From assembly GCA_022773425.1 (NCBI GenBank), contig JALFBM010000045.1:1-48278 (forward strand): a DNA stretch of 48,278 bases, in the 5' to 3' direction. The translations under genes were made by a program, and so were the position numbers. Positions 17,063 through 24,885 of this stretch are shown in pieces. Numbering within the stretch: position 1 is the stretch's first letter; the number at the start of each line of letters is the position of its first letter. The notes under the pieces were generated by a model that was given only the letters and a program-made list of their open reading frames with translations, ran no database searches and was not told the origin of the DNA. This stretch comes from Selenomonadaceae bacterium (lineage in GTDB: Bacteria > Bacillota > Negativicutes > Selenomonadales > Selenomonadaceae).

Positions 17063-17087
17063 GCAACGCTATCAAATTCTCATCCCA

Positions 17088-18464
17088 TCAAAACGCCTTT
17101 ACCGTCCGTGTGGCACGCCTCCGCTCGCGCAGACGATACCAGATCATCGGCACGATCAGCATGGGCAGTCCCGCGTACAGCGACTGCCGCAGCACCGGAT
17201 CAAAGACCATGACGACAAGGCAGATGACCTGCGCCCAGATGCCGAACAGCGTGACGTAGGGGAAGAACGGCGTCTTGTACTTGAGCGCATCGACCGTCCC
17301 CGCTGCCATGCGCTGGCGGCGCTCCCGGTACTGACTCCAGCAGATGGAGATCCACGCAATCGCGCCGGTAAAGCCGGACACGGCGAGCAGATAGGTGTAG
17401 ACCGCCGAATCCGGGTTGACTGCATAGAGCAGGATCACGAGCCAGCAGCCGCAAATCGACAAGAGGATGGAGCGGTTTGGCACGCCGTTTTTGCTGATGT
17501 GTGCGAGCGTATGCGGCGCCATATCCATCTTGGCGAGCCCGTACAGCGCGCGCGCCGCACCGTAGAGCCCGGAATTCGAGCAGGACACCGCCGCCGTCAG
17601 CACGACGAACGCAAACGCCGCCGCGAATTTATCCAGGCCGTAGGCCGCAACCGCCGTTGCAAACACGCTGTCGGAGAGCGTGGCCTGATCCCACGGCAGG
17701 ATCGAGATCAGCAGCGAGATCGGGATGATGTAGAGCGCGATCACGCGCCAGGTCACGTTGCGCACAGCGATGGGGATGCTGCGCGCCGGCTCTTTGCACT
17801 CCCCGGCCGCGAGACCGATGATCTCCGTGCCCTGAAAGTTCACGAGGATGATGACCATCGTCAGAAAGATCGCGCCGTAACCCTTCGGCACAAAGCCGCC
17901 GCTGCCGAGCAGCACGCTCGTGCCAATGTAGCCCTGATCACCGATAACGCCGAGACAGATCAGCAGGGCGACCACGGAGAACGCGGCGAGCGCGAGGATC
18001 TTGATCAGGGCGAGCCAAAATTCGGTCTCGCCGAATTTATCAACGTGAAACAGATTGATGGCCGTGACAAAAAGACCAAACAGGACCGCCCACCAAAGCT
18101 GGCTGACGCCCGGGACGAAATGGTTCATGATGATGCCGGCGGCAATCATCTCCGACGGCACGTAGGCAATCCAGTTGAGCCAATACGCCCAGCCGACGCC
18201 ACAGGCCCATGTCGGCGAGATATTCTCCCGCGCATAGGTCACAAAAGAGCCGGAAACCGGCTTCTCGACGGCAAGCTCCGCGAGACACAGCATAACGCAC
18301 AGTACAATAACCCCGCCCAAAAGATACGACAGGATCGCTGCAGGCCCCGCCTGCTCCAACACATACCCGGTTCCAAGAAAATACCCGCTGCCGATGACCC
18401 CTCCGAGGGACATGAGCTGCAGTTGGCGATTTTTCAGCCCTCTGTTCATTTTTCTTTCGTCCAT
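17088..18464 (-). CDS. Amino-acid permease (APC superfamily)
   Basis: A 458-residue, roughly 12-helix inner-membrane transporter of the amino-acid transporter (AAT) branch that includes GabP, AnsP, ProY and LysP. The N-terminal family signature is RQLQLMSLGGVIGSGYFLGTG, followed by GPAAILSYLLGGV and AELAVEKPVSGSF, and the helix-6/8 region has NFQGTEIIGLAAGECKEPAR. The exact amino acid cannot be told from sequence alone. Two start codons are possible, ATG at 18464 or ATG at 18449; neither has a strong ribosome binding site. It is a single gene, convergent with its left neighbour and divergent from yigZ. Confidence 0.92.
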   Translation of the reverse strand: MDERKMNRGLKNRQLQLMSLGGVIGSGYFLGTGYVLEQAGPAAILSYLLGGVIVLCVMLCLAELAVEKPVSGSFVTYARENISPTWACGVGWAYWLNWIAYVPSEMIAAGIIMNHFVPGVSQLWWAVLFGLFVTAINLFHVDKFGETEFWLALIKILALAAFSVVALLICLGVIGDQGYIGTSVLLGSGGFVPKGYGAIFLTMVIILVNFQGTEIIGLAAGECKEPARSIPIAVRNVTWRVIALYIIPISLLISILPWDQATLSDSVFATAVAAYGLDKFAAAFAFVVLTAAVSCSNSGLYGAARALYGLAKMDMAPHTLAHISKNGVPNRSILLSICGCWLVILLYAVNPDSAVYTYLLAVSGFTGAIAWISICWSQYRERRQRMAAGTVDALKYKTPFFPYVTLFGIWAQVICLVVMVFDPVLRQSLYAGLPMLIVPMIWYRLRERRRATRTVKAF

Positions 18465-18650
18465 GGCCTTACTAACACAACCTTCCCAGCACCGCTTCCA
18501 TCTGCGATTTGTATAGCTGCTGCCATCCGCGGCGCTTCGTTTCTTTATCCCCTACAGGATACTACAAACGCGAGCAAATTACCATAAAAGTTCACGAAAA
18601 ATTTTCGAGAATTTTTTTGTTTTTCTTAGAAAGAATAGAGAGGAATTATC

Positions 18651-19316
18651 ATGGTGTCCTATCAGACCATCGAGGAGCGGGATGACCGCCTCGAAACAGA
18701 GTACGTGATCCAAAAATCCCGTTTCCTGACGCATCTCGCGCATGTCGAGACCGAGGAAGAGGCGCGCGCCTTCGTGCAGAAGATGAAAAAGCGTTTCTAC
18801 GACGCGCGGCATAACTGCTCGGCCTGGGTGCTCGGGCCAAAAGCGGAGCTGCAGAAGTCCAACGACGACGGAGAGCCGGGGGGGACGGCCGGCAACCCGA
18901 TCCTCGAGGCCATCAAAAAGCGCGGCCTCACCGATGTCGTGCTCGTGGTCACGCGCTATTTCGGCGGCATCAAGCTCGGTGCCGGCGGCCTGATCCGCGC
19001 GTACAGCCACGCCGCCGTGCTCGGCCTCGACGCCGCCACGACCATCGCGATGACGCCCTTTCTGCCGTATGCCATCACGGTCGACTACTCCCTGCTCGCT
19101 GCGCTTCAAAACTACCTGCGCAGGCAGGGCGTGCGAATGCGCGAGCCGGACTACGCCGAGAACGTCACGCTCCACCTGCTCCTCGAGCCCGAGCAGCAGG
19201 AAAAAATCCTGACCTCCATCACCGACCTCACGAGCGGCAAGTTCCAACAAAAAAAGGATGAGCCGGTGCTCATCCCCGTAAAAGTCGATAAAAGGCTTTT
19301 TACTCCTCGCGCATAG
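18651..19316 (+). CDS. yigZ: YigZ / IMPACT family protein
   Basis: A 221-residue protein of the conserved YigZ family (UPF0029 N-terminal plus DUF1949 C-terminal domains). The diagnostic segments are KSRFLTHLAHVETEEEA, HNCSAWVLG, NDDGEPGGTAGNPIL and VTRYFGGIKLGAGGLIRAYS. The eukaryotic relative IMPACT modulates Gcn2; the bacterial role is not settled. The ATG follows GAGAGGAATTATC, a good ribosome binding site. The upstream 186 bases to the divergent permease gene are AT-rich, with a CGAAAAATTTTCG palindrome and a T tract near 18590-18625. The 3' end overlaps the convergent acyltransferase gene by 17 bases with no terminator. Confidence 0.93.
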   Translation: MVSYQTIEERDDRLETEYVIQKSRFLTHLAHVETEEEARAFVQKMKKRFYDARHNCSAWVLGPKAELQKSNDDGEPGGTAGNPILEAIKKRGLTDVVLVVTRYFGGIKLGAGGLIRAYSHAAVLGLDAATTIAMTPFLPYAITVDYSLLAALQNYLRRQGVRMREPDYAENVTLHLLLEPEQQEKILTSITDLTSGKFQQKKDEPVLIPVKVDKRLFTPRA

Positions 19317-20166
19317 ACTTCCAACGATCGTGCAGCCAAAACCATTCCTCCGGGTACCGGCGGATATGGCGCTCGATGTCGTCGTTCAGCAGTTGTGTCG
19401 TGCGGCGGATATCGGCGCGCTTGTCCGCCGTCTTCTCGACGGTGATGGGGTCGTAGACGACGAGCGTGTGCGTGCCATCGGCTTCCCGGTGCATGAACGC
19501 CGGGAAAATCGGCACGTTCTGAAACCGTGCCATCGACGCGGGCCCCGCGACCGTATTCGTCGGCTGATCGAAAAAGTCGATGACGACGCCGTCATGACGG
19601 CTCGGATCCTGATCCATAATGAGGCCGATGAACCAGCCCTTCTTCAGCATAGCGAACATCTCGCGGACACCGCTTGTGTAGAGGATATGCATGCCGATTT
19701 TCGCGCGGTACTCCATGATGAAGCGGTTCGCGCCCGCGGCCTTCTGCTTCTTTGCGACGCCGGCGAGCGGAATGCCGTACTGCGCAAACGCGCCGCCCAT
19801 GAGCTCCCAGTTGCCGGTGTGGGCCGCCGCGATGATCGCGCCCCGGCCCTCTTTCATGACCTTCTGGAGTTTCTCCAGGCCTTCGACGCGCACGTATTGC
19901 TCGATGTGCCGGCGGATCACCGGAAAGCGCAGGACCTCCATCAGCATCGGTCCAAAACGCACGGCAGACGCCCGCGCGATGCGGCGCGTCTCGGCCTCAT
20001 CCGTGTGCAGGCACGCTTGGATCTGCCGCCTGGCAAGCGCCTTGCGCTTCGCGGGTACGAGCGGCCAGCACAGTGCGCCAAGCGCACGGCCCGCGCGCTC
20101 GGCGAGCGAGCGCGGCAGCAGGCACGCGATGGCGCTCAACAATTTCAACAGGTAATAGCTCAACAT
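19300..20166 (-). CDS. LpxL/HtrB-type lipid A late acyltransferase
   Basis: A 288-residue member of the LpxL/LpxM acyltransferase family, which adds secondary acyl chains to lipid A at the inner-membrane face. The catalytic H-x4-[DE] motif is HTGNWE (His116, Glu121). A membrane-associating N-terminus (MLSYYLLKLLSAIACLLP) and the family segments LIMDQDPSRHDG and EEWFWLHDRWK are present. The ATG at 20166 is chosen because AGGAG lies 7 bases upstream; the frame remains open for 46 more codons, but that stretch crosses a terminator and the end of lpxD. It is the last gene of the envelope cluster, behind an intercistronic terminator. Confidence 0.9.
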   Translation of the reverse strand: MLSYYLLKLLSAIACLLPRSLAERAGRALGALCWPLVPAKRKALARRQIQACLHTDEAETRRIARASAVRFGPMLMEVLRFPVIRRHIEQYVRVEGLEKLQKVMKEGRGAIIAAAHTGNWELMGGAFAQYGIPLAGVAKKQKAAGANRFIMEYRAKIGMHILYTSGVREMFAMLKKGWFIGLIMDQDPSRHDGVVIDFFDQPTNTVAGPASMARFQNVPIFPAFMHREADGTHTLVVYDPITVEKTADKRADIRRTTQLLNDDIERHIRRYPEEWFWLHDRWKSMREE

Positions 20167-20180
20167 ACTGTTTCTCCTAC

Positions 20181-20210
20181 AAAAAAGCCTTCCCCGAGGG
20201 GAAGGTTTTT
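20181..20210. terminator. Intrinsic terminator between lpxD and the acyltransferase
   Basis: A 7-bp stem (CCTTCCC / GGGAAGG) with T runs on both sides: six T on the minus strand (20186-20181), directly followed by the ribosome binding site of the next gene. It begins 4 bases after the lpxD stop. This is the same layout as between the two-partner secretion genes. Confidence 0.75.
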
Positions 20211-20213
20211 CTT

Positions 20214-21227
20214 TTATTCGTTCTTTCCCAGCTTCTTTTCGAGCTTGCGCAGCTTCTTGTAGAGTTCCGGCAGGCGCTTCATGGCCGCCTGCATGCGCAG
20301 CCATTCGGTATGCTGCTGAACGGGGAAGCCGGCGCAGAACACGCCCTCCGGCATGTTGCCGATGATGCCGGAACGCGCCGCGTAGACGGAGTTCGCGCCG
20401 ATCGTAATATGGCCGACCGTGCCGACCTGCCCGCCGAACGTCACGTTGTGGCCGACGGTCGTCGAGCCGGAAATCCCCGTCTGCGCGACGATCAGGCAGT
20501 TCGGGCCGATCTTGCAGTTATGCCCGATATGCACGAGGTTGTCGATCTTCGTACCGTGGCCGATGACCGTCGAGCCCATGGCCGCGCGGTCAATGCCGTC
20601 GTGCGCACCGATCTCGACATCGTCCTCCAACACGACGTTGCCGACCTGCGGTACCTTCGTGTGCACGCCGTCCTTCGTCGTAAAGCCGAAGCCATCGGAA
20701 CCGATGACCGCCGAGCAGTGGATCACGCAGCGCTTGCCGACATGGCAGTGCTCGCGGACCGTCGCGCTCGAGTAGATCACCGTATCGTCCCCGACCTCTG
20801 CATACTGGCCGATATAGGTATGCGGGTAAAGCGTCACGCGGTCCCCGATAACCGCGTGATCGTCGACAACCGCAAACGGCATGATAACGACATCGCGGCC
20901 GATCTTTACGTCCTTGCCGATATGCGCCTCGGTGCTCACGCCCGTCTCGAAATGGAGCTTCGGCGTGAAGGCATCCAGCAGCTTCGCGAACGCCGCGCGC
21001 GGATCCTCAACGTAAATTGCCGGTTTTGGGAAGTTCTCCACGCCTTCCGGCAGCATGACGGCTGCCGCCTTGCACTCCCGTGCCGCATCGATATGCGGCT
21101 CCACGGCAAAGGTCAGATCGTGCGGGCCCGCGCCATCGATATTGTCGAGGCCGGAAATGACGATATCGCCGTCACCCTCGAGGCGTGCGCCGACAAGCTC
21201 CGCAATCTCCCGTAATGTCTTTTTCAT
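20214..21227 (-). CDS. lpxD: LpxD, UDP-3-O-acylglucosamine N-acyltransferase
   Basis: A 337-residue enzyme that adds the N-linked acyl chain to UDP-3-O-acylglucosamine in the third step of lipid A synthesis. The N-terminal uridine-binding domain (about 1-100) is followed by a left-handed beta-helix of hexapeptide repeats (about 100-310: IGKDVKIGRDVVIMPFAVV, IGDRVTLYPHTYIG and similar). The catalytic His is in NLVHIGHNCKIG (His236, matching E. coli His239). A basic helical tail (about 315-337) closes the protein. Nineteen bases separate it from the upstream Skp-type lipoprotein gene, so the two are co-transcribed. No other lpx core gene (A, B, C) is in the window. Confidence 0.96.
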   Translation of the reverse strand: MKKTLREIAELVGARLEGDGDIVISGLDNIDGAGPHDLTFAVEPHIDAARECKAAAVMLPEGVENFPKPAIYVEDPRAAFAKLLDAFTPKLHFETGVSTEAHIGKDVKIGRDVVIMPFAVVDDHAVIGDRVTLYPHTYIGQYAEVGDDTVIYSSATVREHCHVGKRCVIHCSAVIGSDGFGFTTKDGVHTKVPQVGNVVLEDDVEIGAHDGIDRAAMGSTVIGHGTKIDNLVHIGHNCKIGPNCLIVAQTGISGSTTVGHNVTFGGQVGTVGHITIGANSVYAARSGIIGNMPEGVFCAGFPVQQHTEWLRMQAAMKRLPELYKKLRKLEKKLGKNE

Positions 21228-21246
21228 GCCTTACCATCCTTACTGC

Positions 21247-21684
21247 TTACTGCAATTTCGCGATGACATCATCCGTTACATCGACGCAGCCCGTGATCGC
21301 CGTCGGCTGCTCTTTCTCGCTGTCGATGACGACGTCGAGCTTCTTGCTCTGCGCAATCCCGTCAAGTGCGGTATCGATCTTCTGCTTGACCTGGATGCTG
21401 TAGGACTGATTGAGTCCCATGAGCTTGCGCTGCGTATCCTGCTGGAGCTTCTGCGCATCCTCCTGGCTCATGTCCGGATTCTGCTGCATCTTGTCCTCGG
21501 CTTCCTTCTGCGCAGCTGCCATCTTTTGGTTGCCTTCGTCGACAATTGCCGTGATCTGCGGGGCTTCCTTCATGACGCGGGATCCCTCGATATAGCCGAC
21601 CTTGACTTTGCCGCAGCCGGCCGTCAGCATCATGACCGCCATCGCTGCGACCAGCAGCGCCGTGGACTTTTTCCGTAATTTCAT
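21247..21684 (-). CDS. Skp/OmpH-family lipoprotein
   Basis: A 145-residue protein with a lipoprotein signal (hydrophobic stretch then LTAGC, lipobox Cys at residue 24), so it is predicted to be lipid-anchored and not soluble like E. coli Skp. The mature part starts with the Skp-type strand VKVGYIEGSRVMKEAP, continues with a Gln/Lys/Glu-rich helical pair and ends with a C-terminal strand and helix (DVVIDSEKEQ, then DVTDDVIAKLQ). It is the third of three Skp-family genes in a row and probably holds unfolded outer-membrane proteins in the periplasm. Confidence 0.85.
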   Translation of the reverse strand: MKLRKKSTALLVAAMAVMMLTAGCGKVKVGYIEGSRVMKEAPQITAIVDEGNQKMAAAQKEAEDKMQQNPDMSQEDAQKLQQDTQRKLMGLNQSYSIQVKQKIDTALDGIAQSKKLDVVIDSEKEQPTAITGCVDVTDDVIAKLQ

Positions 21685-21757
21685 AATGATTTACAACTTC
21701 TTTCTGTATTTCGCTTGTATCTGTTGGCAAGTATCCGTTTGCGACAGCGCGGAACTT

Positions 21758-22855
21758 TCAGAGGTTCTGCATTTCCTCGACCATTTCGTCCGTGATATCC
21801 GTCCCGTCGACGGAAACCACATCCTGATACTGCTCCGGCCGCACGCCGAACGGCATCTTCTCATAGAGCAGCGACGGGATGGTGCGAGCCGGTGTCGCAA
21901 AGACCAGCGTGAAGTGGTGCAGGATGGCGAGCTTGGCGGCGCGCCCGGCGATATCGTTTAGGATATGCGATTCCAGGGCATCGAGCTCATCCTGCTTGTC
22001 CTGCAGGGCTTTCTCCTTGCCGAGCCGCAGCTGCTCCTTCTGGGCCGCATCCATCTGGTCCACATAGGCCTGCATGGTCTGCGTATCCCGCGCCTGTGCC
22101 CCAGACTGCTTAGCAAGCGCGGCAGAAGCCTGTTGGTCGTGCACCATTTTGGCCTGTGCCTTCCATGCCTCGATCTTTGGATCCATGATGGACGACACGT
22201 ATCGGTCGATTTCCCGCTGCCAGCTCTGGTAGAGCTGCCACTGCCGGTAGCCGCGTTCCTGCTTTAGGGAGCCGAGCTGCTCCTCGATCGAGGATACCTC
22301 CTCGTCGCTGAGGCGCATGGCGTCGCGGTTATCAAGCTTTAGCTGCAGGTTCAGGATGGCGTTGCGGTACTCGCCGTCGAGCGCGTCCTTCCGCGCCTCG
22401 TATGCGGCCCCGTGCTTTTCCTCATAGGATTTCCGCAGGCTCTTGCGCTCGCGCTCGAGCTGCGACCGCCCGCCGATGACCGCCTGTGCGTTCTTCTGCC
22501 AGACCGAATCGTCAAACGGCTTGCTGTCGAGTTGCGGACCCTGCCATGTTGGCTCCTGCTCGTCCCCGATCGCATCGAGATCCTCGAGCTCCAGCAAGAT
22601 GGCCTGCTTCTCCTTCTCCAGCTGCTGGAGCTGGTCGTAAGAGGGATGCGCCTTTAGCACCGTCTCGAGATCCATCATGCCGATGGACGAGGCTGTCTCC
22701 GGCGCTGCGGCCGGTTTTGGCATCAGCACCGTGCGCAGCAGCCACGCGCCGAGGGCGACGAGGAGGATGGCCGTCAGCGTGCCGACCAGGACCGCCCGCT
22801 TGCGTTTCCCCGGCCGGGGAGATGCCGCCTGCTCCGCCTTCTTTTCTTCCGCCAT
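21758..22855 (-). CDS. Enlarged membrane-anchored Skp/OmpH-like protein
   Basis: A 365-residue protein. The ATG at 22855 follows GGAGG by 7 bases; a TTG one codon earlier is ignored. A cytoplasmic basic segment (PGKRKRA), one transmembrane helix (about 22-42) and a periplasmic domain follow. The domain opens with SSIGMMDLETVLKAHPSYDQL, like the start of Skp, and has long coiled-coil helices (about 75-300). It ends with VVSVDGTDITDEMVEEMQNL, sharing the TDIT-[DQ] ending of the other two Skp-family proteins here. It is more than twice the usual Skp length, through a longer coiled coil. It is the second of the three paralogues and may reach further across the periplasm. Confidence 0.8.
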   Translation of the reverse strand: MAEEKKAEQAASPRPGKRKRAVLVGTLTAILLVALGAWLLRTVLMPKPAAAPETASSIGMMDLETVLKAHPSYDQLQQLEKEKQAILLELEDLDAIGDEQEPTWQGPQLDSKPFDDSVWQKNAQAVIGGRSQLERERKSLRKSYEEKHGAAYEARKDALDGEYRNAILNLQLKLDNRDAMRLSDEEVSSIEEQLGSLKQERGYRQWQLYQSWQREIDRYVSSIMDPKIEAWKAQAKMVHDQQASAALAKQSGAQARDTQTMQAYVDQMDAAQKEQLRLGKEKALQDKQDELDALESHILNDIAGRAAKLAILHHFTLVFATPARTIPSLLYEKMPFGVRPEQYQDVVSVDGTDITDEMVEEMQNL

Positions 22856-22906
22856 CAACCCGCCTCCCCGCCTGGCACGCGCTTTAAGAGTTCCCTACAC
22901 GAAAGA

Positions 22907-22998
22907 AGTACCGAGTCACCCATGACCCGGTACTACCCTGCTCTACGGGGGCAGGGCCCATCCCTGTCACCCGGCAAAAGCGCCGGCCGCCGGCACTT
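22907..22998 (-). terminator. Hairpin cluster after the first skp gene
   Basis: Two strong inverted repeats: 22979-22997 (AGTGCCGG / CCGGCGCT on the minus strand, followed by TTTT) directly after the skp stop, and 22907-22934 (12-base arms with one G-U pair, followed by TCTTTC). A GC-rich inverted repeat (CCCTG...CAGGG) lies between them. Together they should reduce read-through into the next Skp-type gene. Confidence 0.65.
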
Positions 22999-23001
22999 AT
23001 T

Positions 23002-23466
23002 TTACTTGGAAATCGAGTTGATGACATCCTGCGTGATGTCCGTGCCGCCATACACGACCGCACTCTTATCGAGGACGACCGAAAGGCCCTTCTTCTCAGC
23101 GACCTTTTTGACGTTCTCCTCAATGCTCTTCTGAATCGGCTCCATGAGCTCCTGATTCTTCTGCTGGAGGCGCTGCTGCGTCTGCTGATAATAGTCGTTC
23201 TTCTCCTGGTCGCTCATGTTCTTGGATTTCTCCTCGAACTCCTTCTGCGCGTCCTGAACGGCCTTCTGCATCTCCGCATTCGCGCTCTGGAGCTGCGGAT
23301 GCGAGCTGCCGACCTGGCGGTAATCCACGACGCCGACGTTCGAGCTTGCCGCCGACGCGATACCGGATCCGGACTGCGTCAGGGCGAGGGCCACGACGGA
23401 ACCAACAAAGACGAGCGCGATGACGACGCTGACGATCTTTACCGTTTTCTTCTGAAGTCTTACCAT
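23002..23466 (-). CDS. skp: Skp/OmpH family periplasmic chaperone
   Basis: A 154-residue Skp-type protein. The ATG at 23466 is chosen because AGGAG lies 8 bases upstream; the in-frame ATG at 23490 precedes that site and has none of its own. The N-terminal hydrophobic segment (about 9-29), followed by ALTQSGSGIASAAS, is a signal peptide or an anchor. The mature protein begins NVGVVDYRQVGSSHPQLQ, has two long Gln/Lys-rich helices forming the tentacle arm, and ends VVYGGTDITQDVINSISK. Its size is that of classic Skp. It has its own promoter within the cluster. Confidence 0.88.
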   Translation of the reverse strand: MVRLQKKTVKIVSVVIALVFVGSVVALALTQSGSGIASAASSNVGVVDYRQVGSSHPQLQSANAEMQKAVQDAQKEFEEKSKNMSDQEKNDYYQQTQQRLQQKNQELMEPIQKSIEENVKKVAEKKGLSVVLDKSAVVYGGTDITQDVINSISK

Positions 23467-23537
23467 TTTGTGTTTCTCCTTTTTCTCCATTCGGACTGTA
23501 TTCGTTTGGTGTTCCTTTATGCATTCAAAGCAAATAC

Positions 23538-23566
23538 ATTATAGCAAACTCTGTTTTCTTAATCAA
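23538..23566 (-). promoter_or_regulatory. Internal promoter before skp
   Basis: Minus strand: -35 TTGATT (23561-23566), 17-base spacer, perfect -10 TATAAT (23538-23543). It lies between the barrel protein gene and skp, so the skp-lpx half of the cluster can be expressed apart from bamA. Confidence 0.75.
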
Positions 23567-23596
23567 GCGATTGGCCGCATTCTGTCGGTCCATCGA

Positions 23597-24883
23597 TCAA
23601 AAATATCCGATCAGCCGCAGCCAGTTGTCGTGCGGGTCGGCGATGGCCTCCACGCTCAGAAAATCGTGCAGCTTGTGGCCGACTGCGGTCTCACTCAAGC
23701 GGTCCGCGCGGCGGTATTCCCAGCGCAGCCACCATTTCGGCAGAAAATACTGCTTCAGACCGAAAACCATCGCCTCTCTGCGCAGGTCGTAGCGAAGCTC
23801 CCCGTTGCCCTTGCCGGACAGACGGTGCGCATAGCCAGCCTGCCAGTCCCAGTCGACGTCCTGCGGCAGGAAGTCGAGCTGCAAAAAGAGCTCGTCCCTC
23901 CCGGAGAGCATGGCCCCTGCATGCAGCCGAAACAGGAGATCGCGGCTGCTTTGGTGCGAGCGCCCCATATCGAGCCAGCCCGTCAAACGCAGCCGGAACT
24001 GCGATGTATTCGAACGGCTCATGATGTACAGGCGCTCGCCGGGGTCGATCGTCACCTTCGTGCGCATCGCCGCCCGCCGGAACTCCGGCAGGGTGTCCAT
24101 CGTCTGCGCGAGAAAGGCTTCGAAATCCGTCCGATGCCGCGCGATGAACGCGACCGGCACGCCGACCATCTGATCCGCGTGCTCCTGCAGCAGCGCCCGC
24201 CGCCCGAGCAGCGAGAAGTTTGGGATCGTCTCCGAACGCATCGACAGATCCGTCGTGCGCACGACCGGCAAGACCGGATAGACGGTGAGCTTCACGCGCA
24301 TGACGCTGCCTTTCTCAGGCACGAGGTCAAAATCTCCGCGAAACTCCGGCAGATGGCCGTGCAGATAGTCGCGCAGATGCTGCTTGAGCACGCCATTTGT
24401 CCAGTCGGTCGCCGCGATCGGCAGGCCGAGGAGCGCGCCCTCGAACACCTCGTCGACGTTTTGCAGATCCGCACGGACCATCTTCTCGACGACGGGCGGC
24501 ATGCCGTCGATCGTCGTGTCAACCTTGACCTGCCGGATGGTATCCGACCACGGCAGCAGCGTCACGCGGACGCGCGCCGCCGACGTCCCGTCGGTATCGA
24601 CGGAGACGCGCTCGACCGTGTAGCCGACAAGCACCTTGTCAAAGACCTCGCGGATCAGCTCCGCATCCGCCTCGTGCCCGCCGCTCTCCGGCTTGCCGGA
24701 AAGCACCTGCTCCGCGATGACCTGCACACTTTTCTCCATGCGCTGCTGCACGAGCACGGGCAGCGCGCCGCCCTCGACCGAGGCCGAAACCGCGTCGATG
24801 CGACCGCCGGCACTGGCTGCCGGCGCCGCGCACAGGCCATAACATAAAGCGAGGCAGAACATGCCCCGCAAAATCCCATGCAT
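23597..24883 (-). CDS. Unrecognised outer-membrane barrel protein coupled to bamA
   Basis: A 428-residue exported protein with a signal peptide (1 to about 25, ending AASAGG). Residues about 30-240 alternate predicted strands and helices with POTRA-like spacing (for example QVKVDTTIDG, then VEKMVRADLQNVDEVFEGALLG). Residues about 245-428 are rich in alternating aromatic strands (FRLRLTGWLDMG, LFLQLDFLPQDVDWDWQAGYAH, WWLRWEYRRAD), and the last residue is Phe, the usual BamA recognition end. I infer a small outer-membrane barrel of about 8-10 strands with a periplasmic part. Its ATG starts 2 bases after the bamA stop with no ribosome binding site, which implies translational coupling. I recognise no family name. 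Confidence 0.75.
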   Translation of the reverse strand: MHGILRGMFCLALCYGLCAAPAASAGGRIDAVSASVEGGALPVLVQQRMEKSVQVIAEQVLSGKPESGGHEADAELIREVFDKVLVGYTVERVSVDTDGTSAARVRVTLLPWSDTIRQVKVDTTIDGMPPVVEKMVRADLQNVDEVFEGALLGLPIAATDWTNGVLKQHLRDYLHGHLPEFRGDFDLVPEKGSVMRVKLTVYPVLPVVRTTDLSMRSETIPNFSLLGRRALLQEHADQMVGVPVAFIARHRTDFEAFLAQTMDTLPEFRRAAMRTKVTIDPGERLYIMSRSNTSQFRLRLTGWLDMGRSHQSSRDLLFRLHAGAMLSGRDELFLQLDFLPQDVDWDWQAGYAHRLSGKGNGELRYDLRREAMVFGLKQYFLPKWWLRWEYRRADRLSETAVGHKLHDFLSVEAIADPHDNWLRLIGYF

Positions 24884-24885
24884 GA

